Below are positions 18,993-31,585 of a DNA stretch of 64,000 nucleotides, piece after piece; the stretch's first letter is position 1; each line of letters begins with the position of its first letter. The position numbers and the translations under genes are program-made. The DNA lies in contig NC_072893.1 in the NCBI RefSeq assembly GCF_027943255.1, forward strand, positions 131,315,784 through 131,379,783, in the 5' to 3' direction. Under the pieces are notes generated by a model. The model made no database searches and was not told the DNA's origin. It was given only the letters and a program-made list of their open reading frames with translations. Source of the DNA: Anastrepha obliqua (lineage: Eukaryota; Arthropoda; Insecta; Diptera; Tephritidae).

Positions 18993-21900
18993 TTATTCTG
19001 TCAGCCCCAGTTGGTTTCTCAAGGTGATGAATCGTGCTGCTGGTAACGGTTTCGTCATTATATCGGCCAATTGAGAATCTGTTGGAATATACTTAATACA
19101 AATTAATTTCTTCTGAACTTGTTCCCTACTGAAATGATATTTAATATCTATGTGCTTTGTTCTCTTGTGGGAAGTAGGATTATTAGCAATACTAATACAA
19201 CCTTGGTTGTCTTCAAATATATCTATTGGACCTTTTAATTCTAGTTTAACTTCATTTATTAATGACTTAAGCCATAATGCTTCTCTGACACCTTCAAATA
19301 GAGCCATGTATTCCGCTTCAGTTGACGAAGCAGCAACGGAATTTTGTTTCATAGTACTCCATGAAATTAAACAATTTTCAAACATTTTAAACACGAATCC
19401 AGTAGTGCTTTTTCTGTCAGTCTCGTTTCCAGCCCAATCAGAATCAACATATCCCATCAGAATACTATTAATATTTATATTTTTATGAAATGTCAATTTC
19501 AAATTAATAGTGCCTTTCAGATACCTTAAGACCCGTTTAAGACATTGCCAGAGTTCCTTATTGTTGTTATTTGTATATCGACTTAAAATGTTTATCGATG
19601 TATTCAAGTCGGGACGTGTACATAACATAATGTACATTAAACAACCAATCAAGTTTCTACAAGGTGCATCATATGATTCTTCTGATTGTAATGCCTCATA
19701 GTTTAGTTTGCTTGGGAGAGGTGTACTAACTGCATGACAATCTTCCATGTTAAATTTTCTTAAAACATTGCTAATATATGCTGACTGACTGAGACATAAC
19801 TTATCGTTCTTCCTGTCAATTTTTATACCAATAAAGAATCGAATTTCCTGTAAGTCAGTCATTCGAAATTTACTTAGTAGGTAAGATTTAAATTTAGACA
19901 TTGTATAAGAGTCATTTGTAGCAATTACTACATCATCAACATATAGAAGGATATAAATATTTTTAGAAATATCTCCTTTATCTAAAATATATATACAATA
20001 CTCAGCTCCTAAATTTCCAAATCCAGCCTCCTTTAAACCAATTCAAAAACTTCAAACCAACATCTTGCAGCTTGCTTAAGGCCATAAATTGCTTTATTGA
20101 GTTTACATACTTTATCCTCATCTCCATGGACTAAGCCTTTTGGAATCGTCATGTAAATTTCATCTTTTAGAGTTCCGTTTAAAAATGCGGTTTTTACATC
20201 CATGTGATGAATTTGTAGGTTATATTGATTTGAGAATGCTAAAAGAAATCTGAAGCTAGAAATTCGTGCAACTGGTGCAAATGTCTCATCATAATCTGTC
20301 ATATATTCCTGAGTAAAACCTCTTGCTACGAGCCTTGCTTTATAACTTTTTAAATTGCCAAATTCATCTTGCTTTATACTAAATACCCACTTGCAATCAA
20401 CTATGTTTTTCCCGTCAGGCCTTTTCACTAAACACCAAGTATTGTTTTGGGAATGAGAGTTAAGTTCATCTTCAACGGCTTTTTCCCATTGAACTCTATC
20501 TTCACGAAATTGAATTTCGTCATAAGTATTCGGGACGTCATTCAAACATATTTGAGCATTCATAAGACATTTTTCTAAAAATCGATATGACAATTTGAGT
20601 TTATCTTTAATTCTTTCACTGCATCTAATTTTCTTTTCAATTGCAACCCCTTTTAATTTATCACCAGTTTCAATAACTGGATCAGCATTCTCGAGACATG
20701 TGGAATTTTCTTTAGGGTGCACATCTGATCCTTTATGAACAGATTCATAATTTTCCACCAATGGAACAACCAACTCTTCCAACTCTGTAATTACAGAATC
20801 ATTACTAGAATCAACTTTATCTAGTTTAACATTAGAGTCTTCTTTATGAACATCACTATTTTCTATGATGTTAACTTCACCCACCACAACATCCCTTGCT
20901 ATCATAAACTTCCTCGAGTTCATGTTCCACAATTTATACCCATTTGGCTCATAACCGACAAGTATAGTTTTAATTGACTTATCGTCAAACTTCCTTTTTT
21001 GAACTTTATTAAGTGCATATACTGTCGAGCCAAATATCCTGAGATATTTCAAAACAGGCTTTTTATTATGCCAAATCCATAAGCTGTTTTCTTTATATCT
21101 TTCAAGGCTCTACTTGGGGACCTATTAATTAAATATGTTGCTGTTAGAACAGCTTCACCCCAAAATTGTTTGCTCAGTTTAGCACAACAAATCATGGAAC
21201 GAGCCTTCTCGGTGATTGTTCTAATCATCCGTTCTGAAACACCATTCAATTGTGGAGTATGAGGAACTGTAAGATGATAACTGATGCCTTTTTCGACACA
21301 AAACTCACGCATTTCATTAGATAGATATTCCCTACCATTATCGATATATAGATTCACTATTTTCAAATTAAAGTGAGCTTCACTTTTTGCAATGAAATCT
21401 TTAAAAACAGAAAATACATCCGACTTATAAGTTATTAGGTATGTAACACAATAATGTGTGAAGTGGTCAATAAAAACCACATAATAATTTTTGTTATCAA
21501 TTGTAGTGGGTGTGATTGGACCACAGACATCAGAATGGACTACAAACAATGGTCGCTGGATATGCTCTTTATTTTTACTTTTTTCAAATTTTAATCTAGA
21601 TTGTTTGCCGCTAATACAAGCCTCAAATATATCACTGTTTGACTCAATACGACTTAAAAGATTGATATCTTCAAACAAGTTATTTCGTTTTAATTCTGAA
21701 AATTTTCCTAAACTTATATGACCTAATCTTTTATGCCACAAGAGATACTCTGCACTTTTTAATTTATTAGACGTGTATACTTTTGTATTTAATTGAAATG
21801 TTATAATTGGTATATTATACTCACTCTTCCCTTTAAGCACTAATTTACCGTTTTTAGTGACCTTTATGCCTTCAGGACTAAATTCAGTTGTTAGGCCAGC

Positions 21901-23103
21901 ATCCTGCATCCTCTTTACTGATAATAGATTGTGTGGAATTTCCTTGCTATATAGCACATCCTTCAGTGAGATTTTGTTTCCAGCATTGCTTAGGTTGACC
22001 ACTCCTTTGGGAGTAGCATTGATATATTCTCCGCGCTTTGCAATCTCAATTGCAATATTGGACTCCAAGTGTTCATACTCCGAAAACAACGCTATGTCTT
22101 TGATTAGATGGTCCGAAGCCCCAGAGTCAAGAATAAAATCTACCTCACTTGCAATTGCATTATTTTGTGTATTTCTTATCATGAATGCAAATCCGCGATC
22201 TAACTGTGTAGTTGTAGCTATTTGAGCCTGTCTCTCTTTGCCATTATTTTCGTTAGTCTGATTCCCTGCCTGCCTTTTCAAAATGAAACAATCTTTCTTT
22301 AAATGCCCCAATTTGCCACAGTGAAAACATTTTAGAGGTGATTTAAACCTGTTTTTAAAAGGCTTCTTAAATTGATTTTTGTTATGTTTATTTTTGTATT
22401 TATTGAATTTAAAAACGTTATTTCCAATGGCCTGCAACACCTTAGCACTTGTGTCCTTGCTGACACTTTTTAATTTAATTTCCTGGTCTAAAAGTCGTGT
22501 TTTTACAAATTCTAATGTCAGGTTTTCCTCTGACAGGGTTTCAATTGCCGTGATTACTCCTTCGTAACTTGGTGGAAGGCTTAAAAGTAACTGTGCAATT
22601 TTATCCATTTTATCCAACCTGCCTCCTGACGAAATGAGTTCAGTTATAAGGTCATCAAAAATCTTAAAATGATTTAGAAGTGGAGTATCACCCTTTAATT
22701 TTAAAGCAAACAACTGTTTGCGCAAAGATAGCTGAGAAGCTAAACTTTTCCTCTCATATATTGCATCTAAATTTGCAAAAATCTGTTTGGCAGTATTTTC
22801 TCTGCTCGCAAGAACAACAAACGAATTGCCTAAATATTCTATTACAATATTCTTTGCATTTCTCTGTGCCTTTGTTATTTCATCTGTCACCTTTTCTGGT
22901 TCCTCATCAACTACTCTTAATAAATCTTGTTCTTCTAATAGCCCCCTTACTCTTAATTTCCACATAGAATACCTCTCGCCGTCAAACGGTTTTATGTTTC
23001 TCTTTTGAAAATTTATATACACCAAAAAATTATTATTCACACATGTATGCACATATAATTTGAAGTTTGCGTTATGCATGTATGTACGTATGCATGGATG
23101 CAA
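18993..23103 (-). pseudogene. Copia gag-pol polyprotein, two frameshifts
   Basis: Reading order from 23103: Gag ([24 protein letters not shown] knuckle [14 protein letters not shown]), protease (DSGASDHLI), integrase (zinc block [43 protein letters not shown]), then a frameshift near 21060. RT follows (KARLVARGFTQEY, QMDVKTAFLNGT-like), with a second frameshift near 20035 caused by a missing T. The YVDDVV motif is at about 19940 and RNase H (DSDWAGNETDRKS, SSTEAEYMAL) runs to the stop at 18993. The start is uncertain because MHPCIRTY upstream of KRNIKPF looks like leader. It is closely related to Drosophila copia. Confidence 0.92.
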
Positions 23104-23405
23104 GAATAAAGAATATCACAATAACGGAAAAAAACTTTTAAGCAAAATTACGAGGTACACACGCATTTAGGCAAAAGAAGAGAAAACTAAAAAGAAACGG
23201 GATTCAATGCACACACACACACACATATACACATAAACACAAACATAATGTACGTACATCAATAAAATTTCACAATGCTGAAACAAATAAAACTTTAATT
23301 AAGATTATTTATAACTTTTCACAATGCTGAAACAAATAAAACTTTAATTAAGATTATTTATAACATTATCAATTCATATATGAACAATGAGATTTATCTT
23401 GCGCT

Positions 23406-23421
23406 GACTGGTCCCATAACC
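23406..23421 (-). other. Copia primer binding site (half-tRNA iMet)
   Basis: The minus strand reads GGTTATGGGACCAGTC directly after the 5' LTR. It differs at one base from the copia primer site that pairs with an internal segment of initiator tRNA-Met. Confidence 0.85.
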
Positions 23422-23670
23422 TTTTGAAAAATAATACTCTTTAAAATAATACTTTTGAAAATAATACATCACAAGTCTTTTGAAAATAACACCACACGCA
23501 CTCGCAGTCAAAACTTAACTGACTAACCGAACTTCTACTGACGCTCACACGAGCGACAAAGTAGCAGGCGAGCATTAACGGGAAAAGTCCCGTTTTCAAT
23601 ATTGATGTCGAAAATATACATATAAGCACATGTGACTTTTGCTAGTACATATGTATGTACATTTTCAACA
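23422..23670 (-). repeat. 5' LTR of copia
   Basis: Partner of 18274-18522 with two base differences (near 23513 and 23516). It is followed on the right by the TTTAC duplication and on the left by the primer site. Confidence 0.92.
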
Positions 23671-23759
23671 TTTACTAACCACTATGGCGTTCAACATAAA
23701 ACTAATCTAAGCAGTAATGAAAAATAAAATGTTATGTATATGCAAAATACATGAATAAC

Positions 23760-25542
23760 TTATTTCTTATGAAAATCTACAAAACATGTTTTGTCTTTGC
23801 GGATACAAAGGGGGACTTTACAGGTGCTACATTGCCAAACAGTACGTGCTGGACTTCTTTTAGTGCTGCATTTCGCGCATCTTCGTAAAGTAGATCGCTC
23901 TGGCTGATGCATATTACTTTCCGTGCGTAACTCTGTCGGAACTGAAGGCTTATGACGTTTTATCAGAACTGGTAATGGTGATGACGGTCCAGAGTCACTG
24001 AGAGAACGTCTGGAATGCTTGCCGTTCTTCGCCTGAGCTGGTGCTAGTATGCCTTGGTAAACACTTCTGCGAAAGTCTTTTGTATCCAATTGGTTCAATT
24101 GTGGGTGGTGTTCTTTCTGGATCTCTTTATATACTAAAAAAGCATTCACAACTGCGCAGTCCAAGAAGTGAAAAAAAATTCGGTGCCACCATTTGTGCGA
24201 CTTTCTGTCGATGACATAAGTACTTTTCAACTGGTCGAATTTATCAACATAGTTCATGCAACTGTTGTACTGCATCACAGCTTCAGGACATGCTACTTCA
24301 GTCCTGTCTCCATTGCGTTCTCTACGAGTAACAACACCTGCTTTCGTTGGATCTATATAATTGGTGAGAATGAAAACTGATCTTTTGTCTTTCCACTTTA
24401 GAACCGCAACGTTCGTGTTACTGACCCTGTAATCATACTGTCGCCGTGACAAATCTTTGTCTTCTTTTAGTTTTGGCAGATTTTTGCGATTAGAATTGAC
24501 AGTGCCACATGCTAATATATTGTCTTTTCGCAGATCGACTTGTAGAGAATAGCTATTAAAATAATTATCAAAGAATACTTTATGATTTTTATATTTTAAG
24601 TTTTCGCAAAACTGACGAACCACCTTTCCACCGAGATCAACCTGTTCCTTGTCACCTTCTTTTCCAGTATATATGTCGAAATCTAAACAGTATTCGGACT
24701 CTGCACATTTCATCCAGACTTTATATCCACGTTTTATTGGTTTTTTTGGAATATACTGTTTCAAATAATTGCGGCCCTTGAATTTTATCATACTTTCGTC
24801 TATAGCATAATAGTTTTGTCAAAATTTCTTTGCAGTATATCCAAGAGAGGTCTAACTTTGTAAAGCTTGTCATAATTAGCAGCGGTTATATTGGGCATCA
24901 TGTTGCTATCATTCAAATGCAAGTTATTGAGAAGCCAGCCAAAGCGATTGAGTGGCATAAAATACGATATATAAGGATCATGCGGGTCAGGGGCAGAAGA
25001 CCAGTAGTTTTTATAACTGGGCATTTTTTTATACCCATTACCAAATTTAGAGCAAGAAATACTTCTATTTCTTCAGGCTTAATAGGTGTATATGGCGTTT
25101 CTTTTTGCGTGGCGTATAAATTCGTTTGGAAGCAGATTATTTCAACTAGATCCTCTGACCAAAACATGCTAAATATTTGTGTTAATGTGACATTCTCCAA
25201 ATCAATTATATTTGTCGGTACACCTCCACCTCCTATATACTCACTTGGCTCTTCCATTTTGTAGTGTCTCTTCCACTTAGGTTCCACCACTTCAGTTTGA
25301 TTATGACTGGCTGAAGTTGAAGGCAATACTAAATTTGACAAAGGAACGTCATCATCCGAGGTAAATCCATCATCTAACTCTGGCTGTAACTCGGGGGGTA
25401 TGTCACCGAGCACCATCATACTTTGCGATCCATCATTGTTGTCATCTTCATCTGGCTCCACGCTACATACACTCTCACCATCTGATGGTATGTCTTCTAA
25501 AAGAAAGTCTGCAATCTAACGTTCATTCAGTATGCGCGGCAT
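23760..25542 (-). pseudogene. pB4 piggyBac transposase
   Basis: The start ATG is at 25542 (MPRILNER, followed immediately by a TAG). Then come an acidic leader with the IPSDGESVCSVEPDED block, the core, and a frameshift near 25020 inside an A-run (the SYKNYWSSAPDPHDPYISYF block is in another frame). A second frameshift near 24795 precedes AIDESMIKFKGRNYLKQYIP (first catalytic Asp) and KRGYKVWMKCAESEYC. VFFDNYFNSYSLQVDL (second Asp) and MNYVDKFDQLKSTY (third Asp) follow. The C-terminal zinc tail (CAKCSTKRS, WQCSTCKVPLCIRKDKTC) ends at 23760. It is inactive: one stop and two frameshifts. Confidence 0.9.
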
Positions 25543-25990
25543 TCTGGAAAAGTAAATACAATGAATTATTTCCTTATAACGAATAACGAACAAAATATGA
25601 CCTACTAAAGTCACAGTGGTTAGTAAACTAATATTTATATTTACGCTATTTATAACTTACCTTTACGAGATTCTTTAAGATTTTATCATAAACCAAGGAA
25701 ACCAACACTAAATAACAAAAAAACACTGAAATTGTAACATAATAAGCACTCTTACCTTTTTTAATGAATTTCAAACTCTTCCGTTGGAAAATTAACACTG
25801 CGCTGCATTTTCAAATATTTGAAACAACTCAACCGTCACTTCTCTACTTCAAAGATTGCAACGCGTTGACAAACAAGGACATAAGGAAGCAAGGCAGTAC
25901 TGCACATTATCGATAGATGGCGTAAAAATATATTTTAAAAAATCCGGAAAAGGTGGTTTCAAAACTAACCACCGAACCTGAAAGAGTTAA

Positions 25991-26469
25991 ACTGATTAAT
26001 ATTAAATTTTTTTGCAAGAAAATGAAGTACTAATTATGCTCGCATGAAATCACCAACTTACGACGTTGAAAATTTGTATTGACGACTGAACATAGGAGAA
26101 GGCAAAGCATGTGCATATGTATGCGAGTGAACACAAGCTTTTCTCAGCGACGGTTTTGTTCATTTAAAATTTTATTAACTAGGCGATTCCTCGACCTACA
26201 TATAATATTAGGGTCATGAAATTCGATTGAAATTTGAAAATCAATAATGTTCATATTTTTGAACTTTTTCCAAAAGTTCATATTTTAGAGTACTCAATGG
26301 AAGCGAAAAAGTGTTCATATTTTGGGATGTTCATATATTAGGATGTTAATATTATCACAAGTGCACTGTACATACAAGGTACATTTTTTCAAAAAATAAT
26401 TCAGGAAATAAAAGTTTTAATTTTTTGACAAAAACTGAAGACTTAAAAAACTAGAACTAACAAATTTTC
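25991..26469. other. AT-rich stretch between pB4 and a hAT remnant
   Basis: No gene was seen. 26240-26350 repeats the phrase GTTCATATTTT several times with variation (about 26250, 26276, 26312, 26328). It may be the terminal region of the adjacent hAT-type remnant. Confidence 0.4.
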
Positions 26470-27960
26470 TTACTCATATTCATTTTTAATTTGCTTCGCA
26501 AACATAACAGCTTCAGCCGTTTCTACATCATACTTATTTTTTAAATTTGTTTTTATCAAATTAAATTGTGAAAAATTACGTTCAGCCGCTGATGAGCTTT
26601 GAGGTAAACTCATTACTTTAGATGCAAATTCAAAAATGTCATTGTATAAATACAATAGACATTTTTCTGCATATTTTATATTACCTACATTTCCCCAAAT
26701 TTTTTCCATATTGTTTAAACTCGACAGATTAGTTTCTAATTGCAACAATCTATACTGTGTGGATATATCTTCTTTTTTCACTATCATACATGTTAGGAAA
26801 TGAGTTTAAAAGTGTTAAGAAGGAAATAAAATTATTTTTTGAAACTATTTTTCAGGATCTATTGAAGATATGCACTTTAAAGCAATATTATCGAATTTAA
26901 ACCCTTTTGTGATTTTCATGAATTTCCAATTGCTATTCAAATGTCCGCATGTTAAGAAATTGGTCAATCATCCCTTTTCCGACAGTTCCATCCCGAGGAT
27001 TCGAAATAGCATTTACTGCTGAATGTAGAGTTCGTTTTCTGATTTGGTATATATGAACTTTCTATCTTTATAATAATCAACCCATTCTCTTGGATCATCA
27101 GATAAAAGCATTTCTTATGAGTCTATTCTTCTTGCAAACATAATTCAATATAGAAACTACGTATCTTTGATTTAATTTGCAAAACATCTGCGGTATCTAT
27201 TTTTTTCTGTGATGTATATGATTCTGTATTAACTCCAATATAAATATCTTTCAAAGGTAGAAAATTTGACTGACCATTAACATTTAATGTGCTTAATTCC
27301 GCTTTATTACAAATATCGCGTTTTATAAAAAAAGGTAAAATTAGTTTATAGTGGGTTTCAAAGTTTTTGTAAATTTTATGTAAGCGAAACTCCTCTGACT
27401 GGAAATCTATATTTAATTTTGTGATAATGTTCAATATATGTGAAAGAAAATAGAAATATATTTTATAATAAGGATCACCAATTTTTTCAGCAATGTATTT
27501 AGATGTTGAAATGTTTTTCTCTGCCAGTGAAGATATAAGAAAACGTTGCAATGCATCCCACTGAGCCAAAAGTCTATTAACCACTTGCTTTAGGGATAAC
27601 CAACGAGTATCACAAATTCTCAAAATTTTATGCTTTTTTATGTCAACGTAATTTTAGAACTCTTCAAATTGGCCGATTCTTTTGGGACTATGTGCAAAAA
27701 AGTTGCATACATCCCGCAGTTTCTTGCATGCATGAGAGGTACATAAATGCAGCGAGTGATAAATGCAGGGCATATAAAATAAACTTGAATTCAACGTTTT
27801 GAATTTTCCACACAGCCCTCTCATCTCAATGGCCATAACAGAAGCGTTATCTGTAGCAAGTCCAATTACATTTTTTAACGCAATTTCTAATCTATTTAAA
27901 TATAGATACAGTGTTACAATCTCTTAGTCGAAGTAGCCCAAAAAACATGTCACAAGTTGT
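26470..27960 (-). pseudogene. hAT-family transposase remnant
   Basis: Minus-strand pieces in order: IGLATDNASVMAIEMRGL (about 27840, second catalytic Asp region of hAT), MPCIYHSLHLCTSHACKKL (CxxH motif), ICDTRWLSLKQVVNRLLAQW (27623, the conserved RW block), SYTSQKKIDTADVLQIKSKI, then after a degraded gap the C-terminal dimerisation domain LPQSSSAAERNFSQFNLIKT ending at 26470. The N-terminal BED finger is missing and the frame is interrupted between pieces at about 27630 and 26790-27120. No TIRs or 8-bp TSD were identified. Confidence 0.8.
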
Positions 27961-28429
27961 ATGCGTCTATTGAAATATTTAATTAAATTTAACCGCTTCC
28001 AACTCTTAAATAAAAAGACCACCACGTTTTTATATTTCATCAATTTTTATTTAATTTCCTTTCTTCCTTTACGACCCGCCACCGCAGAAATTCATATACA
28101 AATCGAACGCGTCTTAACCGACAAAATCAAATTCAAGACAAAGAAATAAGAACATAAGTCCCGCTATAATTCATATATGTAATATGTATACATAAAGAGT
28201 CTTAGGAATTAGGTATTTATGTACAATAATAAAATCAAAGCCTACTATGTATTAATACAAGCTATCTCGTTTTAACCAAAGCAATTAGTCTTGTTCATTT
28301 TGCATGTCACTGCAACAAACTCACATACATATGTGTACATATCACATGAATTTATATTAATATACATACATATAAGCGTAAGGAAACTTGCATTAGGTTG
28401 TGCCATCACAATAAAGCGATGTTTGTTAC
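27961..28429. other. Unassigned AT-rich stretch
   Basis: No gene was assigned. A 62-codon plus-strand frame at 27961-28149 (ending IERVLTDKIKFKTKK) might be a scrap of a retroelement polyprotein, but there is not enough to call it. The rest is ATATGTACATA-type simple sequence. Confidence 0.35.
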
Positions 28430-28640
28430 AGTGACTTCAACACTTACTTTTGGTGGGCGACCCGGTATAACCTTATTTTCCGGTTATTTTCCATTCCGGC
28501 AATCTTTCAAAACACGAAAAATAGTCACACGGGAAATTGGTTTATCTTCAAACACCTTCAGAATTTCACTTGTACTGAGTCGTGCAAACATTGGCGACAG
28601 ATTTACGTAAACCCAGCTTGTACGGCATTTTGAATGGAAA
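28430..28640 (-). pseudogene. Helix-turn-helix fragment of a Tc1-like transposase
   Basis: The minus strand reads MFARLSTSEILKVFEDKPIS, RVTIFRVLKDCRNGK, stop, PENKVIPGRPPKVS. This resembles the first paired-like HTH and the GRPPK linker of Tc1-type transposases. Only about 60 codons are present and it directly abuts the DD41D remnant to the right, so it may be a separate insertion. Confidence 0.45.
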
Positions 28641-28649
28641 CTTTCGCGT

Positions 28650-29473
28650 AATATCAGTTTGACAGTTAAGTGCAGAGTGGGTTAAATAAGACCTACTAAT
28701 GTCACGCAGCAGGTCCACAGTTTTCCTAGCAATATGCGCAGTTGCTAAATCTTGTTGAAACCACAAATTAGGATACTGCTCCTCCATTGGCCGCAACAAG
28801 TTTTCAATCAATGTTCTGTGAGAAGCTCCTGATATCGATTCCGGCGTTCCATCCTCATTTTCGAAGAAATATGGACCGATAACTATAGTGGCCATAACAC
28901 CGCACCAAACAGTACATTTAGATGGGTGCAACTGATGTTGGTGTGTTGCCCTTGGATTTTCAGAGCCCCACAATCTACAGTTCTGTTTGTTGACATGACC
29001 ATTTAAATGGAAATGCGCTTCATCCGACATCAAAACATTATTAAAAGAATCAATTTGTGTGGCTCATTGTGTAAAACGAATAGCGTATTTTAGTCGTTGT
29101 TGATGGTCTTGCGGTAGGGTTCCATAATAAATTTCCAACAATTCAATTATAACCTACAAAAAGAGAAAAATAAATATGTCAAAAAATAAAAAAGTTATTT
29201 GCGCTTAACATTAGTAGGCCCTGTATAAACACACTTGGGCATGACAAGTGCATGGCGAATAGTGTTTAAGGCAGGCCGATTATATTGACCATAATGCGGT
29301 CTTAGCGCACGAAAAATATTTGTCACAGAACGCTGATTTTCATAATACAGTTGAACAATTTGTAGACGTTGTTGCGGTGTGAGTCTTTCCATGATGAAAT
29401 GCCAAACGCTGTTCAACAAATCCACGATGACAGTTTGCCACAACTCGCGCGCGATCTGTAAAAAAAAACGCAA
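28650..29473 (-). pseudogene. Rosa-like (DD41D type) Tc1/mariner transposase remnant
   Basis: The N-terminal DNA-binding part is at 29195-29390 (MERLTPQQRLQIVQLYYENQ, RALRPHYGQYNRPALNTIRH). It is then interrupted and resumes at about 29150 with DHQQRLKYAIRFTQ, a TGA, and the catalytic part: LMSDEAHFHLNGHVNKQNC (first Asp), HPSKCTVWCGVMATIVIGPY, LWFQQDLATAHIARKTVDLL (second Asp). The sequence stops before the third acidic residue. It has the same family fold as the copy at 35670-36393. Confidence 0.78.
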
Positions 29474-29539
29474 ATGAAAAAAACTCCTCTTAATTGATCA
29501 CCCGTTACATCAGTGTGTTTCTTTATGCACTCAAATATA

Positions 29540-31162
29540 AAGTCATGTAAAAAATAATAGGGACACACAGAAATATTTCATACGAATACAAATAAAACCA
29601 TTATTTTCAGTTATTTCAGGTTAGTGTTTTATTTTTAAATAGGCCAATAATATAGCTTAAAAATAATAAAATAAAATACTCAAATTCTTTGCAAACAATA
29701 AAAATAAACCAAATTTTAAAAGCTGAAGTTATTTCACGTTGTGAAAAAAAGGGACAGCTACCAAAGTTCAACATTTTTAAATTGTTTATAAATTAAATTA
29801 TTTTCGCTTTTTAATATTTTGTTGCACAGCCTTTGCTTTGTATAACAGCCATGCACCATCGAGGCGTGGAGTCAACCAACTTGTGGCATGTGGACTGAGG
29901 AATAATTTCCCAAGCTTCCTTTATTATTGACTAGAGGTGGCCTTTGTTGGTCGCTTTTTCCCCTCTCAAAGCTACCTTTACATGTTGCCACAAGTTCTCA
30001 ATGGGATTTAGATCCGGTGATTGAGAAGGCCAATCCAGTATGTTTATTTTATTATTGGTTAACCATTTCTTGGCCAGCTTCGATGTATGCTTCGGATCGT
30101 TGTCTTACCGAAACACCCATCGAAGTGGCATATTATCCTCAGTATAAGGCAGCATTACCTCATTTAAAATAGTACAATAAGTCGCAGCTGTCATTTACTC
30201 CTCGATTCGGTATACCGGACCAAAACCTTGGTAGGAGAAACATCCCCATACCATAATTGAGCCTCCACCATGTTTAATGGTTTTAATTGTATATTACGGT
30301 TTGAAAGCGGTGTTCACTGGCCTGCGAACGTGTTGGGAACCACAGTCAGGATAAAACATATTAAATTTAGACTCATCCGACCACAGGATATTCCGCCATT
30401 TCTGCACTGACCCGTTAATATGCTTGTTCGCAAAAAATAACCTTTTAGTAATATTGTTTTTGGACAGAAGAGGTACTTTACGTGGTCTTTTTGGCTCTAG
30501 ATTTTTTTAATTAGTCTTCTGCGAATAGTAGTTGTGTCGACATTTAAGGAAAATTCACTTTTAATATTAGTTGAAATTTCAAAGGGGTTCTTTTTAAGAA
30601 ATCTCACTATATTGTTTTCAAGACTTGGAGATATTTTTGTTTTTCGCCTACGTGTTTCCTTATGTGGCGTGTATATTACGCCATTTTCTACCATTCTCTT
30701 AGAACAGTTCAATATTTTGGCTATCTGTCTATATGAAAATTCCTTTTTTCGCAATGCTTTTATCTACTCTCGAAGCTGGACGCTGCAATGTTTTCCTCTG
30801 CCCATTATGGTTGAATAAATTGTAATTGCTTATCTCTTTAACTTATGTACACATTCTATCTTTTATATAATATAATACTTTTATTCTTTGTAGTTCTTTA
30901 AAATCCTCAGTATTTTTGAATAAATATTAATTTAATTTTCGTGGCCCTATTATTTCGCACACACTAAATTGAACTCACTTCACAAAATGATCAAAAATTA
31001 TGAAACGACGCAAAAAGTTTTTGCTTTGATAACGGTATTTTACTTCAACGGCATCCCAGCAAGCAATCACACAAATAACCTCGTACAATTTAGTAAAGCT
31101 GAAGCAGAGTTATGTTTTGAAATTTTTCAAAGGTCGTGTCCCTATTATTTTTCACATGACTG
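29540..31162 (-). mobile_element. Decayed Tc1-like element
   Basis: TIRs are AAGTCATGTAAAAAATAATA (left) and, read inward from the right, CAGTCATGTGAAAAATAATA. TA dinucleotides at 29538-29539 and 31163-31164 form the TSD. The element is 1623 bp with one broken transposase gene on the minus strand. 30850-31162 is its non-coding 5' arm. Confidence 0.9.
29825..30808 (-). pseudogene. Tc1-like DD34E transposase, several stops
   Basis: Start ATG at about 30807 (MGRGKHCSVQLRE, then a TAG), HTH region (KKEFSYRQIAKILNCSKRMV), second HTH (IVRFLKKNPFEISTNIKSEF). Catalytic core: ILWSDESKFNMFYPDCG (first Asp), [38 protein letters not shown] (second Asp), WPSQSPDLNPIENLWQHV (Glu), ending SKGCATKY at about 29825. 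Stops interrupt it near 30775, 30290, 30200 and 30105 and the frame is shifted near 30500. Catalytic residues are still recognisable. Confidence 0.88.
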
Positions 31163-31189
31163 TATGTCTGAAGTTAGTCTCAATGCTTA

Positions 31190-31585
31190 GTGGACATATG
31201 TGTGTGGTGAGCGTTTGCGTCACATCCCATCATAAGTGGTATCGTGGGGTCAATTACGACCCCAAAACCAAATCTGCTATACCTGGTAAAATATGATATA
31301 TATTTCTTATAGATAATAACTATGTATGTAATATGAAAAACCAAGTAAGCCCTCCAAAAAGGTGTCCTTATTTATTCTTTCTCTTATATAAAATTTATTT
31401 TAAAATTTTGATGAGTTATTCATCAGTTAATCAATATTCAATTAAATCATTGATATCACTACTACCCCATACTCTATGGTGTGCGTTTGCATCGCATCCT
31501 ATTATGAGTGGGTTAACCCTCTGGTATCGTGGGGTCAGTTATGACCCCAAAATCAAATCTGCTGTACCTGGTAAAATATGATATA
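31190..31585. repeat. Satellite array, left block
   Basis: Contains a partial type-B monomer (about 31190-31320) and one type-A monomer (31333-31583), cut by the Tc1 element at 31586. Type A carries GTGGGTTAACCCTCTGG followed by the palindrome GGGGTCA-GTTA-TGACCCC. Confidence 0.85.

Larger units (their letters stand above)
18274..23670 (-). mobile_element. Copia (Ty1) LTR retrotransposon, Drosophila copia type
   Basis: Minus-oriented element with 249-bp LTRs (18274-18522 and 23422-23670) and a 5-bp TSD TTTAC (18269-18273 and 23671-23675). I see 2 differences between the LTRs. The primer site is the internal half-tRNA-iMet type known from copia. The single gag-pol frame is broken twice. It inserted into the left end of pB4, inside that element's palindrome. 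18523-18992 and 23104-23405 are its 3' and 5' non-coding parts. The latter includes a CA-rich run at about 23210 and a tandem duplication (TTTCACAATGCTGAAACAAA at about 23270 and 23317). Confidence 0.93.
18240..25990 (-). mobile_element. piggyBac element pB4, carrying a copia insertion
   Basis: TTAA occurs at 18240-18243 (shared with pB3) and 25987-25990. The left terminus GGCTTTTGAGGTACGAGG and the right terminus (read inward, CTCTTTCAGGTTCGGTGG) are only partly alike, but both run into GGTGGTTAG. After removing copia the left end reads GGTGGTTAGTTTACTAACC, a palindrome. The right end has GGTGGTT-(8)-AACCACC at 25952-25973. The transposase gene is on the minus strand at 23760-25542. 25543-25951 is 5' non-coding. 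Confidence 0.78.
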
